A stretch of 64,000 nucleotides of DNA, taken from assembly GCF_000374585.1 (NCBI RefSeq), contig NZ_KB894645.1, positions 1 to 64,000 on the forward strand, written 5' to 3'. The notes under the pieces were generated by a model. That model did not search any database and was not told where the DNA came from. It saw only the letters and a list, made by a program, of their open reading frames with translations. The DNA comes from Phocaeicola barnesiae DSM 18169 = JCM 13652. Its GTDB lineage: Bacteria > Bacteroidota > Bacteroidia > Bacteroidales > Bacteroidaceae. Both the position numbers and the translations under genes were made by a program. Of this stretch, positions 19,000-28,317 are shown one piece after another (positions within the stretch are counted from its first letter, which is position 1; each line of letters starts with the position of its first letter).

Positions 19000-19038
19000 G
19001 TGCAGTGTATTCGCTATGATGCAGTGAGTACACTGCAC
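19000..19038 (+). repeat. Perfect inverted repeat between the GH36 and CE7 genes
   Basis: GTGCAGTGTA (19000-19009) is exactly complementary to TACACTGCAC (19029-19038). A second copy of GCAGTG at 19021-19026 can pair with the same right arm to give a smaller hairpin. No U-tract follows, so it is not a simple terminator. It may set relative expression of the two genes. Confidence 0.5.
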
Positions 19039-19069
19039 ATAATGATTAAATCTTAAAAACAGATATACC

Positions 19070-20359
19070 ATGAAAAAAAACAGATTTATTTGGATAACCA
19101 ACCTGCTGCTGTTTCTTTGTACAGTACCAGTTCTGGCACAGATCAGGGGTAGTGAAATCCGGGTAGTAGTCTCTCCCGACCACACAGACTGGACATACCA
19201 GTTAAAAGAAAAATGTACCTTCACCGTACAGGTATACAAGGCACAGAACCTGCTTCCAGACGTAAAGATAGATTACGAATTGGGACCTGAATGGTACCCT
19301 ACCGAACAGGAAGAAGGAGTCTTGCTGAAAGACGGAAAGAAGATACTGAGCGGCAGTATGGACAAACCAGGATTTTTCCGCTGCAAAGTAATAGCTCATG
19401 TAGGTGAAAGGACATACGAAGGCATGGCTACCGCCGCCTACGAACCGGAGAAAATCAAACCCTACGCAGTCGACCCCAGCGATTTCGATGCGTTTTGGGA
19501 AAACAGCCTGAAGGAAGCCCGTCAGGTTCCCCTGTCACCGACCATGGAACTCCTGCCGGAACGCTGTACAGACCTTGTGAATGTCTATCACGTCAGTTTC
19601 CAGAATATCCGTCAAGGGTCCCGTACCTTCGGCATCCTCTGCATGCCCAAAGCCCCCGGCAAATATCCCGCCCTGCTCCGTGTGCCCGGTGCCGGTGTCC
19701 GCCCCTATTTCGGCGATGTGGAAACGGCCTCGAAAGGGGCCATCACGCTGGAAATCGGCGTCCACGGAATCCCTGTCAACCTGCCACAAGCCATTTATGA
19801 CGAACTGGCCCAGGGAGCACTTTACAATTACCAGTACCAGAATGACAACAACCGCGACAATATCTATTACAAACGGGTCTTCATCGGAGCGCTCCGTGCT
19901 GTCGATTTCATCGCCTCACTGCCTCAACACGACGGAAAGACCATCGGTGTAACCGGTTCGAGCCAAGGAGGTGCCCTCTCTATCGTTACAGCTGCCCTCG
20001 ACAAACGCATCACCTTCTATGCCGCCATTCATCCGGCCATGTGCGACCATCGGGCACACCTGAACCACCGGGCAGGGGGATGGCCTCACTATTTCCGTTA
20101 TTTCCCGAATCCGTCACAGGAACGGCTACAGACTGCCGACTATTATGATATGGTGAACTTCGCCCGCCGGATTACCGTTCCCGGATGGTTCAGCTGGGGA
20201 TACAACGACGACGTATGTCCGCCGACCTCCACCTACGCTACCTATAACATCATCACTGCACCGAAAGAACTTCATCCGTATCTGGAGACCAAGCACTTCT
20301 GGTACGAAGAACAGTATGCAGCATGGAATCAATGGCTCTGGAAACAAATGGGATTATGA
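19070..20359 (+). CDS. CE7-type (acetyl xylan esterase/cephalosporin C deacetylase-like) acetyl esterase
   Basis: A 429-residue protein with a signal peptide (cut near VLAQ). Residues of about 25-125 form an Ig-like domain, then an alpha/beta-hydrolase domain of the AXE1 kind. The nucleophile Ser298 lies in GVTGSSQGGALS, the acid is Asp380 or Asp381 in GYNDDVCPPTS and the base His409 is in ETKHFW. Family 7 enzymes deacetylate oligosaccharides and xylan. Here the neighbours (GH36, second esterase) suggest acetylated mannan oligosaccharides. Its stop overlaps the next gene's start by four bases. Confidence 0.85.
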   Translation: MKKNRFIWITNLLLFLCTVPVLAQIRGSEIRVVVSPDHTDWTYQLKEKCTFTVQVYKAQNLLPDVKIDYELGPEWYPTEQEEGVLLKDGKKILSGSMDKPGFFRCKVIAHVGERTYEGMATAAYEPEKIKPYAVDPSDFDAFWENSLKEARQVPLSPTMELLPERCTDLVNVYHVSFQNIRQGSRTFGILCMPKAPGKYPALLRVPGAGVRPYFGDVETASKGAITLEIGVHGIPVNLPQAIYDELAQGALYNYQYQNDNNRDNIYYKRVFIGALRAVDFIASLPQHDGKTIGVTGSSQGGALSIVTAALDKRITFYAAIHPAMCDHRAHLNHRAGGWPHYFRYFPNPSQERLQTADYYDMVNFARRITVPGWFSWGYNDDVCPPTSTYATYNIITAPKELHPYLETKHFWYEEQYAAWNQWLWKQMGL

Positions 20360-21786
20360 AAAGACTACTGACAGGATTGTGCCTGCTGTCCTTGTTGGGC
20401 AGCGGGCCTGCACAGGCAAAAGTAAAACTGCCTGAGATACTAAGCGACAACATGGTACTGCAACAGCAGACCGAAGTGAACTTATGGGGAACCGCCACAC
20501 CAAACGCGAACGTACATATTTCTCCTTCCTGGAGCCGTGAGACAATAACAGTACAGGCCGACAGCAACGGAAACTGGACAGCCCGCCTTACGACACCGAG
20601 TGCCAGCTACACACCGCAACAAATTGATTTCTCCGACGGCGAACATACCCGTCTGGCCAATATCCTCATCGGTGAAGTATGGTTCTGTACCGGACAATCG
20701 AACATGGAAATGCCGTTGAACGGTTTCTGGAACTGCCCGATAGAAAATGCCAACGAAACCATTGCCACCGCCGGCGAATGGAAAGGAATCCGTGTAGCCA
20801 CAATTGCCAAGACAGGGGCACTCACCCCACAGGAAGAGGCAAAGGGAAGCTGGCAGGAAACCAACCCCGATACAGCTCCGTGGTTCAGCGCCACAGCCTT
20901 CAGTTTCGCCCAAATGTTGAACCGGGTGCTTCAGGTACCGGTAGGTATCATCTCCTGTGCCTGGGGAGGTTCGCGGGTAGAAGGGTGGCTACCCGAAGAA
21001 ATCGTTAAAAACTATCCGGACGTAGACCTGAAAAAGGAAATCCAAGCGCCTGCAGAAGGACAGGAATGGAATTACCTGACTCCTACCGTCATGTACAACG
21101 GAATGCTGAAGCCGTTGAGCCGGTATACCATAAAGGGTTTTCTCTGGTATCAGGGGGAATCGAATGTAGGGAAGCACGATACCTATACCGAACGGCTGAA
21201 AACAATGGTCGACCGCTGGCGAAAAGATTTTGCTCAAGGAGAACTGCCGTTCTATCTGGTAGAGATTGCTCCTTACGATTATGGCGAAGGGATTGGCGGA
21301 GCTTTGCTGCGTGAAGCCCAGTTCCGTGCCGCCACTACCATCGCTCACAGCGGCATAGTCTGTACCAACGATTTGGTCTATCCGTTCGAAAAGCCTCAGA
21401 TACATCCTTGCCAGAAACGGGAAGTAGGCAACCGGCTGGCCTATCTGGCACTGAACAAGACCTACGGCTATCACAGCATTGCTGCCGATTATCCTACCTA
21501 CCGCAGTATGGATATCCACGGTGATACCGCTGAAATCGCTTTCGACAATGCCAGCGACGGATTCAGTCCGTGGTCCGGTATCGAAGGATTCGAAATAGCC
21601 GGAGCCGACCGGACATTCCATCCGGCAACCGCCACGCTCGATACAAACAAGAAAACCATCCTGGTAAAATCGGATAAGGTGAAAGAACCGGTAGCCGTAC
21701 GTTATTGCTTCCGGAATTTCCAGATAGGGAACCTGAAAAATCACCGGGGAATGCCGGTCATTCCGTTCAGAACCGACCGCTGGTAG
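20356..21786 (+). CDS. Sialate-O-acetylesterase-type SGNH acetyl esterase
   Basis: A 476-residue secreted protein; the ATG at 20356 overlaps the upstream stop (ATGA), which fixes the start and indicates translational coupling. The signal peptide ends near GPAQA. The catalytic Ser115 is in VWFCTGQSNMEMP, typical of the SASA (sialate O-acetylesterase) group; conserved WYQGESN and a late IHPCQKREVGNRLA stretch with the likely base His follow. Such proteins in plant-glycan loci usually remove acetyl from hemicellulose rather than sialic acid, and no sialic acid genes are present here. It is the third esterase in the locus and unrelated to the CE2 and CE7 ones. Confidence 0.82.
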   Translation: MKRLLTGLCLLSLLGSGPAQAKVKLPEILSDNMVLQQQTEVNLWGTATPNANVHISPSWSRETITVQADSNGNWTARLTTPSASYTPQQIDFSDGEHTRLANILIGEVWFCTGQSNMEMPLNGFWNCPIENANETIATAGEWKGIRVATIAKTGALTPQEEAKGSWQETNPDTAPWFSATAFSFAQMLNRVLQVPVGIISCAWGGSRVEGWLPEEIVKNYPDVDLKKEIQAPAEGQEWNYLTPTVMYNGMLKPLSRYTIKGFLWYQGESNVGKHDTYTERLKTMVDRWRKDFAQGELPFYLVEIAPYDYGEGIGGALLREAQFRAATTIAHSGIVCTNDLVYPFEKPQIHPCQKREVGNRLAYLALNKTYGYHSIAADYPTYRSMDIHGDTAEIAFDNASDGFSPWSGIEGFEIAGADRTFHPATATLDTNKKTILVKSDKVKEPVAVRYCFRNFQIGNLKNHRGMPVIPFRTDRW

Positions 21787-21797
21787 CCCCATTTCCC

Positions 21798-21836
21798 AAA
21801 ACAAACGTTTGTTTTACCTCAAACGAACGTTCGTTT
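21798..21836. repeat. Two perfect palindromes, copy A of a dispersed intergenic repeat
   Basis: An 18-base perfect palindrome AAAACAAACGTTTGTTTT (21798-21815) is followed by a 16-base palindrome AAACGAACGTTCGTTT (21821-21836) and then the terminator hairpin at 21842. The same set of elements, inverted, occurs near 44.6 kb. Confidence 0.75.
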
Positions 21837-21841
21837 ATGAT

Positions 21842-21883
21842 AAAACGTCCTCATGTTTTGCCTGAAACATGAGGACGTTTTTT
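21842..21883 (+). terminator. Strong terminator after the esterase operon
   Basis: A 17-base-pair stem (AAAACGTCCTCATGTTT at 21842-21858 with its complement at 21865-21881), a six-base loop and a T run. The A-rich left side means it could also stop transcription from the right. It is part of repeat copy A. Confidence 0.85.
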
Positions 21884-21961
21884 GCCAGGTACAATCCATT
21901 GAATATCAGAAATCAACAAAGGGAAATCATCCAATATCCACGAAGTATCCTACGGATATAC

Positions 21962-22000
21962 AAAAAGAATCCTGAAGAACATTCCGCTCTCCAGGATTCT
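21962..22000 (-). terminator. Terminator of the GH3 gene
   Basis: On the minus strand AGAATCCTG/CAGGATTCT form a 9-base-pair stem (21966-22000) followed by a U run (21962-21966), about 50 bases after the GH3 stop. Confidence 0.65.
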
Positions 22001-22051
22001 ACATCTTTTACCCCAAAACTAAAACCTTACCACTAATAAATCTATTTATGA

Positions 22052-24397
22052 TTATCTGTTCGGAGTATCCCAGATTTTGGTTGCCGTACATTGCAAGTCA
22101 ATCCACTGGTCTCCACACTTCACCTTGAAGTCTCCTTGTTCCAGTCTCCATTTTCCGTCATAACCGACAAAGGCCAAATCACTTCCCTTCAACTTCAGGG
22201 TCACTGTTTGGGTTTCTCCCGGCTGGAGCTCAATCTTTTCGAAGTTACGCAGACGGATGTTGTCAGGAGTACTGCTGGCCACCATATCTTTAGAGAAAAG
22301 CAGTACGCTTTCCTTTCCGGCCACCTTTCCGGTATTGGTTACATCGACTGTAAACACCAGTTCATCGTCGGCGGTAAACTGAGATTTATCCACCTTCAGG
22401 TTGCTATAGTTATAAGTTGTGTAGCTCAAACCGAAGCCGAACGGCCACTGTACATCCATCACGGCATCGTAGTTATAATTACCCCCCATCTGACCGATGT
22501 TTTCACAAGGTTTATAATCGTATGTAGCCAATGAATTGATGTATTTCGGATAAGTAAACGGCATCTTTGCACTGAAGTTGGCATCACCGGCCAGCAAGTT
22601 TGCCAAAGCGTCTCCACCGTAATTACCCGGTAACATGACATTGACCACAGCCTTAGCCAACGGTTCGATATCGTTGATGATACGCGGACGGCCTTGGTTC
22701 AATACCAGTACCACAGGTTTGCCGGTGGCAGCCAATGCCTTCACCAGGTTACGCTGATTGGCAGACATCGTTAGGTCGTTCATATTCCCCGGAGTCTCGC
22801 AATAAGAATTTTCGCCTACACAAGCGATGATGACATCGGCCTGAGCGGCAGCCGCAACCGATTTTTCGATTTCCGGCGCATTTTCTTCCCACCAGTTATC
22901 ATTCTTATAAGGAGCGTAGGTTACCCCCGGTTCATAAATGATGTTTTCTTTTCCATATTTATTGCATAACGCTTCATAAATGGTGTTGTAGGCCTGCGCG
23001 CAGTCGTCTGCCCGGTGTCCTTGCCAGCTGTAAGACCAACCACCGTTCAGACAACGCATGGAATTGGCATTCGGACCGGCCAGCAGAATCTTCTTTCCTT
23101 TGGCCAAAGGCAAGATGTTTCCTTCGTTCTTCAACAATACTTCCGATTCTTCGGCAGCCTGCAACGCATCGGCAGCAAACTCGGCCGAACCGAATTTATC
23201 ATAAGCCTTGATATCCCAATCCGGTTTTTCGAACAAGCCCAACCGGTATTTCAACCGGAGGACACGGGCTACCGCATCATCAATACGGCTCATAGGCACT
23301 TCACCCTCCTCGACCAGTTCTTTCAGATAATCGCAGAAGCTGACTTCATAAGGAACCATCGACATATCAATACCGGCATTGATGGCAATCTTGATAGCCT
23401 CTTTTTTAGTGGCGGCAATGTGGTCGCGCACACAAAGGTTGTTGATATCCGCCCAGTCGGTTACAATCATACCGTCCCAGTTCAAATCACGTTTCAGCCA
23501 ATCGGTCAGCAGTTCCTTATTGGCATGGAAAGGCATCCCGTTATCTACAGCAGAATTGACCATCAGTGAAAGGGCACCGGCCTTGATGGCTGCCAGGAAC
23601 GGAGCAAAATGCTTTTCACGCAAATCTGTACGGGGAATAGCCGAAGGAGTACGGTCTTTACCGGAAACAGGGACACCATATCCCATGTAATGTTTCACAC
23701 AGGCAGCCACATGATTCGGTCCGATATGATTCGGGTCCGTTCCCTGGAAGCCCTGGATAGCGGCTACTCCCATCTCGGCATTTACGTAACAGTCTTCACC
23801 GTAATTCTCCCACATACGTGGCCAACGTGGGTCACGCCCTAAATCAACCACCGGTGCATAAGTCCAGGGAATGCATCCTGCCTTCGTTTCATAGGCCGAA
23901 ATTTCTGCACCGCGACGAGTCAGCTCACGGTTGAAAGCAGCCCCCATATTAATTCCTTGCGGGAATAATGTTCCGTCCAGCGTATAGGTGGTACCATGAA
24001 TCTGGTCTACACCATAAATACAAGGGATACCGATTTCTTTCATTGACTTGTCCTGGATCTGCTTGATAGCCGCAGCCCATACTTCTTTCTTTTGGGCGAC
24101 GCTCAACGGTACATTCAGGATGGAACCTACTTTATATTTCCCGATAACCGTATCAAGCATGGCTTCACTCAACTTGAAACCATCCTTACTACCCGGAAAA
24201 TCTGTCACTACATCGACTGTAATTTCACACATCTGACCGATTTTCTCCTCCAGTGTCATTTTCTTCAACCAGTTCTGGATATTCTGTTCGATAACCGGAT
24301 CTGCCGGAATAGCCGGTGCGACCTGCTGGGACATTCCCGCTACATACGAACCGGCACAAAGGACTGAGGCGAGCGCCAAATTCTTAATCTGTTTCAT
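22052..24397 (-). CDS. GH3 beta-glucosidase family enzyme, periplasmic
   Basis: A 781-residue protein with a signal peptide (about residues 1-23). It has the full GH3 plan: a TIM-barrel domain, an alpha/beta sandwich, and a C-terminal fibronectin-III-like domain (about 660-780). The nucleophile is Asp314 in [10 protein letters not shown], and the KHYMGYG and [15 protein letters not shown] motifs are conserved. Beta-glucosidase activity is the commonest in this group; next to a glucomannan-type locus it could remove terminal glucose from Glc-containing oligosaccharides. Beta-xylosidase or mannosidase activity cannot be excluded. It is monocistronic, with its own promoter and terminator. Confidence 0.9.
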   Translation of the reverse strand: MKQIKNLALASVLCAGSYVAGMSQQVAPAIPADPVIEQNIQNWLKKMTLEEKIGQMCEITVDVVTDFPGSKDGFKLSEAMLDTVIGKYKVGSILNVPLSVAQKKEVWAAAIKQIQDKSMKEIGIPCIYGVDQIHGTTYTLDGTLFPQGINMGAAFNRELTRRGAEISAYETKAGCIPWTYAPVVDLGRDPRWPRMWENYGEDCYVNAEMGVAAIQGFQGTDPNHIGPNHVAACVKHYMGYGVPVSGKDRTPSAIPRTDLREKHFAPFLAAIKAGALSLMVNSAVDNGMPFHANKELLTDWLKRDLNWDGMIVTDWADINNLCVRDHIAATKKEAIKIAINAGIDMSMVPYEVSFCDYLKELVEEGEVPMSRIDDAVARVLRLKYRLGLFEKPDWDIKAYDKFGSAEFAADALQAAEESEVLLKNEGNILPLAKGKKILLAGPNANSMRCLNGGWSYSWQGHRADDCAQAYNTIYEALCNKYGKENIIYEPGVTYAPYKNDNWWEENAPEIEKSVAAAAQADVIIACVGENSYCETPGNMNDLTMSANQRNLVKALAATGKPVVLVLNQGRPRIINDIEPLAKAVVNVMLPGNYGGDALANLLAGDANFSAKMPFTYPKYINSLATYDYKPCENIGQMGGNYNYDAVMDVQWPFGFGLSYTTYNYSNLKVDKSQFTADDELVFTVDVTNTGKVAGKESVLLFSKDMVASSTPDNIRLRNFEKIELQPGETQTVTLKLKGSDLAFVGYDGKWRLEQGDFKVKCGDQWIDLQCTATKIWDTPNR

Positions 24398-24436
24398 ATT
24401 CGTTCATTTTATGATATTAGATAGTTCGTTTACCTA

Positions 24437-24466
24437 CAAAGATAACCATAAAAAAGACTTACCCAA
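24437..24466 (-). promoter_or_regulatory. Promoter of the GH3 gene
   Basis: Minus-strand TATCTTTG (24437-24444) with TTG at 24464-24466, spacing 19, a good match to the Bacteroides consensus. Distance to the GH3 start is 39 bases. Confidence 0.55.
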
Positions 24467-24541
24467 CCTTCTACAGCCGGTTGAAAACATTCCAGTCCCC
24501 AACTAAAAACATTTTACAACCACACAGAAGTACCAAGCCGT

Positions 24542-24567
24542 CTTTCTATTTGTACAAAAGTAGAAAG
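24542..24567. promoter_or_regulatory. Operator-like nested palindrome in the GH3/GH109 divergent region
   Basis: CTTTCTA (24542-24548) and TAGAAAG (24561-24567) flank a perfect 10-base palindrome TTTGTACAAA (24549-24558). The site includes a minus-strand TACTTTTG -7-like box. The rest of the 310-base gap 24398-24707 is AT-rich and shows only the GH3 promoter. Confidence 0.35.
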
Positions 24568-24707
24568 GATATCATTACCCACCTCATACTATCTTATCCA
24601 ATCGTAACACCCAGCACACGTTAAAATCCTAAAAAACGCTAACAGAAACACAACCATGTATGCAAATTAGTTAATTTCGAACATTGAAACAATAACTCCT
24701 AAACATT

Positions 24708-26288
24708 ATGAAAAACCTTTCTAACCTATTTTTGGGTGCTTTTGCATGCATTGCATTGACTATCACCCCAGTAAGCACTCAAGCACAATCATTGTCACCA
24801 TCTACCAAATGGCATTGGGACAAAGGAACCATCGTTGTTGATACTCCAGAACGCCCGGCCGGACAAGAACATGTATTGGGACTGACTGTACCTAAAATGA
24901 ATGTTGTCCGCGTAGGATTTGTAGGATTAGGTATGCGTGGCCCAGGTGCCGTAGAACGCTTTACCTATATTCCGGGAGTGGACATCGTGGCTTTGTGTGA
25001 TTATGAACAGGAACGTGCAGAAAACTGCCAGAAATTCTTACGTAAGGCCAGCTTGCCGAAAGCAGACGTATATTCAGGTGCTGAAGGCTACAAAGCACTG
25101 TGCGAACGTGAAGACATTGACTTGGTATATATCGCAACAGACTGGGACCATCATTTCCCGGTAGCTAAATATGCATTGGAACATGGAAAGAACGTAGCCA
25201 TCGAAGTTCCGTCTGCCATGAATCTGGAACAGTGCTGGGAACTCATCAATTTGAGTGAAAAGACACGCAAGCACTGCATGATTCTGGAAAACTGCTGCTA
25301 CGACTGGTTCGAAATGAATACACTGAACATGGCACAGCAGGGCGTATTCGGTGAAATCCTGCGTGCACAGGGTGCCTACATCCATAACTTGAGTGATTTC
25401 TGGCCTTATTACTGGAAGAACGGCAAAGAAGACAAGTTAGGCTGGCGTCTGCGCTACAACATGGAAAACCGTGGCGATGTTTACGCTACTCACGGCTTAG
25501 GCCCTGTGGCTCAGGCATTGGATATTCACCGTGGCGACCGTATGACTACCCTGGTAGCTATGGATACCAAATCAGTTATCGGTAAAGAACTGGTTGAAAA
25601 AGCCAGTGGTGAGGCTTGCGACAATTTCCGTAACGGTGACCACTCTACTACGTTGATTCGTACCGCAAACGGAAAAGTCATCGAAATCCAGCACAATGTG
25701 ATGACTCCGCAACCATACAACCGTCTGTATCAGCTGACAGGTACCAAAGGTTTCGCCAACAAGTATCCGATTGAAGGTTATGCAGTAGATGCTGCTCAAA
25801 TGAGCGCTTCAGGTGTTCAGCCGAAAGTAGACAACCTGAGTTCACACTCTTTCTTGCCGAAAGAAGAAATGGATGCACTGGTAGCCAAATACGAACATCC
25901 GATTCTGAAGAAATACGGTGAAATGGCCAAGGAAGTAGGTGGTCACGGTGGTATGGACTTCATCATGGACAGCCGTCTGGTATACTGCCTGCAGAACGGT
26001 CTGCCATTGGATATGGACGTATACGACTTGGCTGAATGGTGTTCACTGGCCGAACTGGGTGCCATCTCTATGGATAACGGTTGTGCCGCAGTTGCCTTCC
26101 CGGATTTCACACGCGGTCACTGGAACGATGTAAAAGGATTCAAACATGCATTTGCTACTCCGGAAGCAGAAGCAGAAGCTATGAAAGCCGCTCAGGAAGC
26201 TACTGCCAAACTGAAAGAAGAAGGTGCTAAGGAATGGGCAAAAATCGCCAAGAAAGAAGCTAAAGAAGCAAAGAAAGTACGTAAGTAA
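24708..26288 (+). CDS. GH109-like NAD-dependent glycosidase (Gfo/Idh/MocA fold), secreted
   Basis: A 526-residue protein with a signal peptide (cut near TQAQS). Residues of about 65-190 form a Rossmann domain with the NAD-binding loop GFVGLGMRGPG; the C-terminal oxidoreductase domain has the conserved GGHGGMDFIMDSRL block found in GH109 alpha-N-acetylgalactosaminidases. GH109 enzymes cleave by an NAD-assisted oxidation-elimination mechanism. The last 40 residues are a Lys/Glu/Ala-rich helical tail. Why it sits beside a mannan locus is unclear; an oxidoreductase or a glycosidase for another linkage is possible. Divergent from GH3, followed by a strong terminator. Confidence 0.82.
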   Translation: MKNLSNLFLGAFACIALTITPVSTQAQSLSPSTKWHWDKGTIVVDTPERPAGQEHVLGLTVPKMNVVRVGFVGLGMRGPGAVERFTYIPGVDIVALCDYEQERAENCQKFLRKASLPKADVYSGAEGYKALCEREDIDLVYIATDWDHHFPVAKYALEHGKNVAIEVPSAMNLEQCWELINLSEKTRKHCMILENCCYDWFEMNTLNMAQQGVFGEILRAQGAYIHNLSDFWPYYWKNGKEDKLGWRLRYNMENRGDVYATHGLGPVAQALDIHRGDRMTTLVAMDTKSVIGKELVEKASGEACDNFRNGDHSTTLIRTANGKVIEIQHNVMTPQPYNRLYQLTGTKGFANKYPIEGYAVDAAQMSASGVQPKVDNLSSHSFLPKEEMDALVAKYEHPILKKYGEMAKEVGGHGGMDFIMDSRLVYCLQNGLPLDMDVYDLAEWCSLAELGAISMDNGCAAVAFPDFTRGHWNDVKGFKHAFATPEAEAEAMKAAQEATAKLKEEGAKEWAKIAKKEAKEAKKVRK

Positions 26289-26320
26289 ACAATTGTTCTC
26301 TTAAATATAGTATTATTCTA

Positions 26321-26361
26321 CGGGCTGTTATCTGTCATGTGGATAACAGCCCGTTTCGTTT
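26321..26361 (+). terminator. Terminator after the GH109-like gene
   Basis: A 12-base-pair perfect stem CGGGCTGTTATC (26321-26332)/GATAACAGCCCG (26342-26353) with a T-rich tail (TTTCGTTT). Confidence 0.85.
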
Positions 26362-26464
26362 AGAACCGATTACAGGAATATACAATTAGACAAACATCCA
26401 GCATAAAAAACCGGTATAAAGCCTTCAATAATTTCTTTTAGTTAGGAAATCAAGGAAAAAATTA

Positions 26465-26472
26465 TATTTTTG
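26465..26472 (+). promoter_or_regulatory. -7 box of the membrane-bound AraC gene
   Basis: TATTTTTG matches TAnnTTTG, 31 bases before the ATG at 26503. A TTTTAG near 26436-26441 could serve as the -33 region. Its position excludes the upstream start at 26470. Confidence 0.45.
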
Positions 26473-26502
26473 CACAAAAGACAGAGCATAAAAGACAAAA
26501 AT

Positions 26503-27597
26503 ATGGGGACTTTATATTTATCAGTAGAACTGGCATTCGATATGTTGGCCTGTATCATCGGATGTGTCTTGACGTTTCAGGCAAAAGACAACAATCAGAA
26601 ACGCTATTGGGGCATGATTGCCGTTTGTATCGGCGCAGTCTTCATTTGGGAAAATATCGGTTGGCTGATGATTGTAACAGATACTCCCAATTACCGCTTC
26701 ACGGATTTACTGAACATTGAGAAAATGCTGAAATGGTATATTCCAGCCAGTATCGTCTGCCTTTTCCCAACAGCATCACTCTGCCCGGGGTATCTGACAC
26801 CGTTCCGAATCCTGATTCTCCAGTTATTACCACTCATAACTGTCACTACCGGTTTAAGTTATCTTGGTTTCAACGGACACTTCACTCCTATCCTATCTCT
26901 TTCAGAAGTATTCCCGAACCTGGGGAAAACAGATGTACTCCTCCGATGTATCATATTCTTGATTACCATCATCACACCGACAGCCTTCGCGCTCTATCCC
27001 ATTGCTCATCACAAAGCATACCGGAAAATCAACAAAGAAATGTATCTGTTCATCGGATTCATGATGTTGTTCCTCGTCATATACATTCTGTTTACGTTGA
27101 GTATCAATGAATTCATATTCAACTTATTCGGAATTACGGCCATCGTGTTTACCCTGGTTTTTTCTTTCGAATACCTGTTCAATGAGAATCCTTTCTCCAC
27201 ACATACTCAAATGCTCTACAACGAGAAAAGCCCGGAAAAAGTATCCACAGTCCAACAAAACGAGATGCAAGTACTCCCCCTTTTCGGCACCATAGAAGAT
27301 ACACTCAAACAGACCTTGGCATTCACTGACCAGCATTACAGCATCCAAGATTTGGCAACAACCTTGAACCAAAAAGAATCGTCTGTATCCGAAGCCATCA
27401 AAAGTAGCGGATATACCGGATTCCGGGAATACATCTGTTCATTGCGGTTGGAATTTTTCAAGCAGCTGGCAGATACATGCCCGGAGAAAAATGTCAAGGA
27501 ACTGATGTTCCAATCCGGTTTCACTTCACGCTCCACCTTTTATCGGAACTTCATGAGAAAATACGGAGTATCTCCTCTGAAGTACCTGGAAAAATAA
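26503..27597 (+). CDS. Membrane-bound AraC-family regulator
   Basis: A 364-residue protein. The first 230 residues contain six or seven hydrophobic spans (for example MLACIIGCVLTF, LFIGFMMLFLVIYILFTL), followed by a cytoplasmic linker and a C-terminal AraC helix-turn-helix region of about 100 residues (YSIQDLATTLNQKES, then LMFQSGFTSRSTFYRNFMRKYGVSP). Such proteins sense at the membrane and bind DNA directly. Start chosen at the ATG at 26503 because the -7 box lies at 26465-26472. Ligand and targets are unknown; the small outer-membrane protein downstream is a possible target, and regulation of the nearby GH109 or GH3 genes cannot be excluded. Confidence 0.85.
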   Translation: MGTLYLSVELAFDMLACIIGCVLTFQAKDNNQKRYWGMIAVCIGAVFIWENIGWLMIVTDTPNYRFTDLLNIEKMLKWYIPASIVCLFPTASLCPGYLTPFRILILQLLPLITVTTGLSYLGFNGHFTPILSLSEVFPNLGKTDVLLRCIIFLITIITPTAFALYPIAHHKAYRKINKEMYLFIGFMMLFLVIYILFTLSINEFIFNLFGITAIVFTLVFSFEYLFNENPFSTHTQMLYNEKSPEKVSTVQQNEMQVLPLFGTIEDTLKQTLAFTDQHYSIQDLATTLNQKESSVSEAIKSSGYTGFREYICSLRLEFFKQLADTCPEKNVKELMFQSGFTSRSTFYRNFMRKYGVSPLKYLEK

Positions 27598-27656
27598 CAG
27601 GAATGGCCTAGAAGCCAGCCTCAGAAAGTCCCAAAAGTAGTTTCATCCATCCAAAA

Positions 27657-27687
27657 GTGTCCCATTTCACACAAATGGGACACCTTT
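27657..27687 (+). terminator. Terminator of the membrane-bound AraC gene
   Basis: An 11-base-pair perfect stem GTGTCCCATTT/AAATGGGACAC (27657-27683) with loop cacac and a short pyrimidine tail. The tail is weak. Confidence 0.55.
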
Positions 27688-27723
27688 CCAAAAGTCATTT
27701 ATCCGCCGAAATAACATTTTTCA

Positions 27724-27731
27724 TAGCTTTG
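27724..27731 (+). promoter_or_regulatory. -7 box of the small outer-membrane barrel gene
   Basis: TAGCTTTG matches TAnnTTTG, 40 bases before the start codon. Three copies of CCAAAAGT (27631, 27651, 27688) lie upstream. Confidence 0.45.
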
Positions 27732-27770
27732 TGATAGTTCAATCTAATACTAATTTAAAACAACAGGTGT

Positions 27771-28271
27771 ATGAAAAAACTATTTCTATTCATTGTGATG
27801 TGTTGCATCGCATCGGTGACAACATTTGCCCAAGAGAATAAGTGGGGAGCTGGTATAAATATCGGTTACGGAACTGACATTTCCAAACCTTTTATCGGTG
27901 TGAGAGCTCAATATGATATCATTGAGCAACTCAGCATAGCCCCGTCTTTCAATTACTATTTCAAGACTTCGGAGGACATAGGCTATGGTGAAGAAATAGA
28001 TTACAATTATTGGGATATCAATGTAGATTTACATTGGAATGTACTGCATGGAGAAAGTTTCAAACTTTATCCGTTAGTGGGTCTGACCTACATGCACGGA
28101 AAAGCATCTTATGAAGGAGAAAGCGAAACTGACGGCTGGGTTGGAGCCAATGTCGGTGTAGGCGCACAACTCAATCTGGGCACTAACTGGTGCGTGGGAG
28201 TAGAAGCCAAATATCAGATTATCGAAGGTGGACAATTTGTCCCGTTGGCAACAATCATGTACCGATTCTAA
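27771..28271 (+). CDS. Small outer-membrane beta-barrel protein
   Basis: A 166-residue protein with a signal peptide (cut near TTFAQ) and alternating aromatic/polar beta strands, ending in YRF, the C-terminal signal of outer-membrane barrels. The length suits an eight-stranded barrel of the OMP_b-brl/OmpW-like kind. It has several Gly-rich turns and acidic loops (EDIGYGEEIDYNYWD). No specific transport role can be assigned. It stands alone with its own promoter, and a bidirectional terminator separates it from proB. Confidence 0.8.
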   Translation: MKKLFLFIVMCCIASVTTFAQENKWGAGINIGYGTDISKPFIGVRAQYDIIEQLSIAPSFNYYFKTSEDIGYGEEIDYNYWDINVDLHWNVLHGESFKLYPLVGLTYMHGKASYEGESETDGWVGANVGVGAQLNLGTNWCVGVEAKYQIIEGGQFVPLATIMYRF

Positions 28272-28317
28272 GTTTTTGTCTGACAATTAGGTCACGCTGT
28301 GAAGCGCTTTGTCTGCA

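Noticed and set aside
19000..19038. Inverted repeat as an intrinsic terminator
   Set aside because: No T run follows, and the next gene on the same strand is functionally linked.
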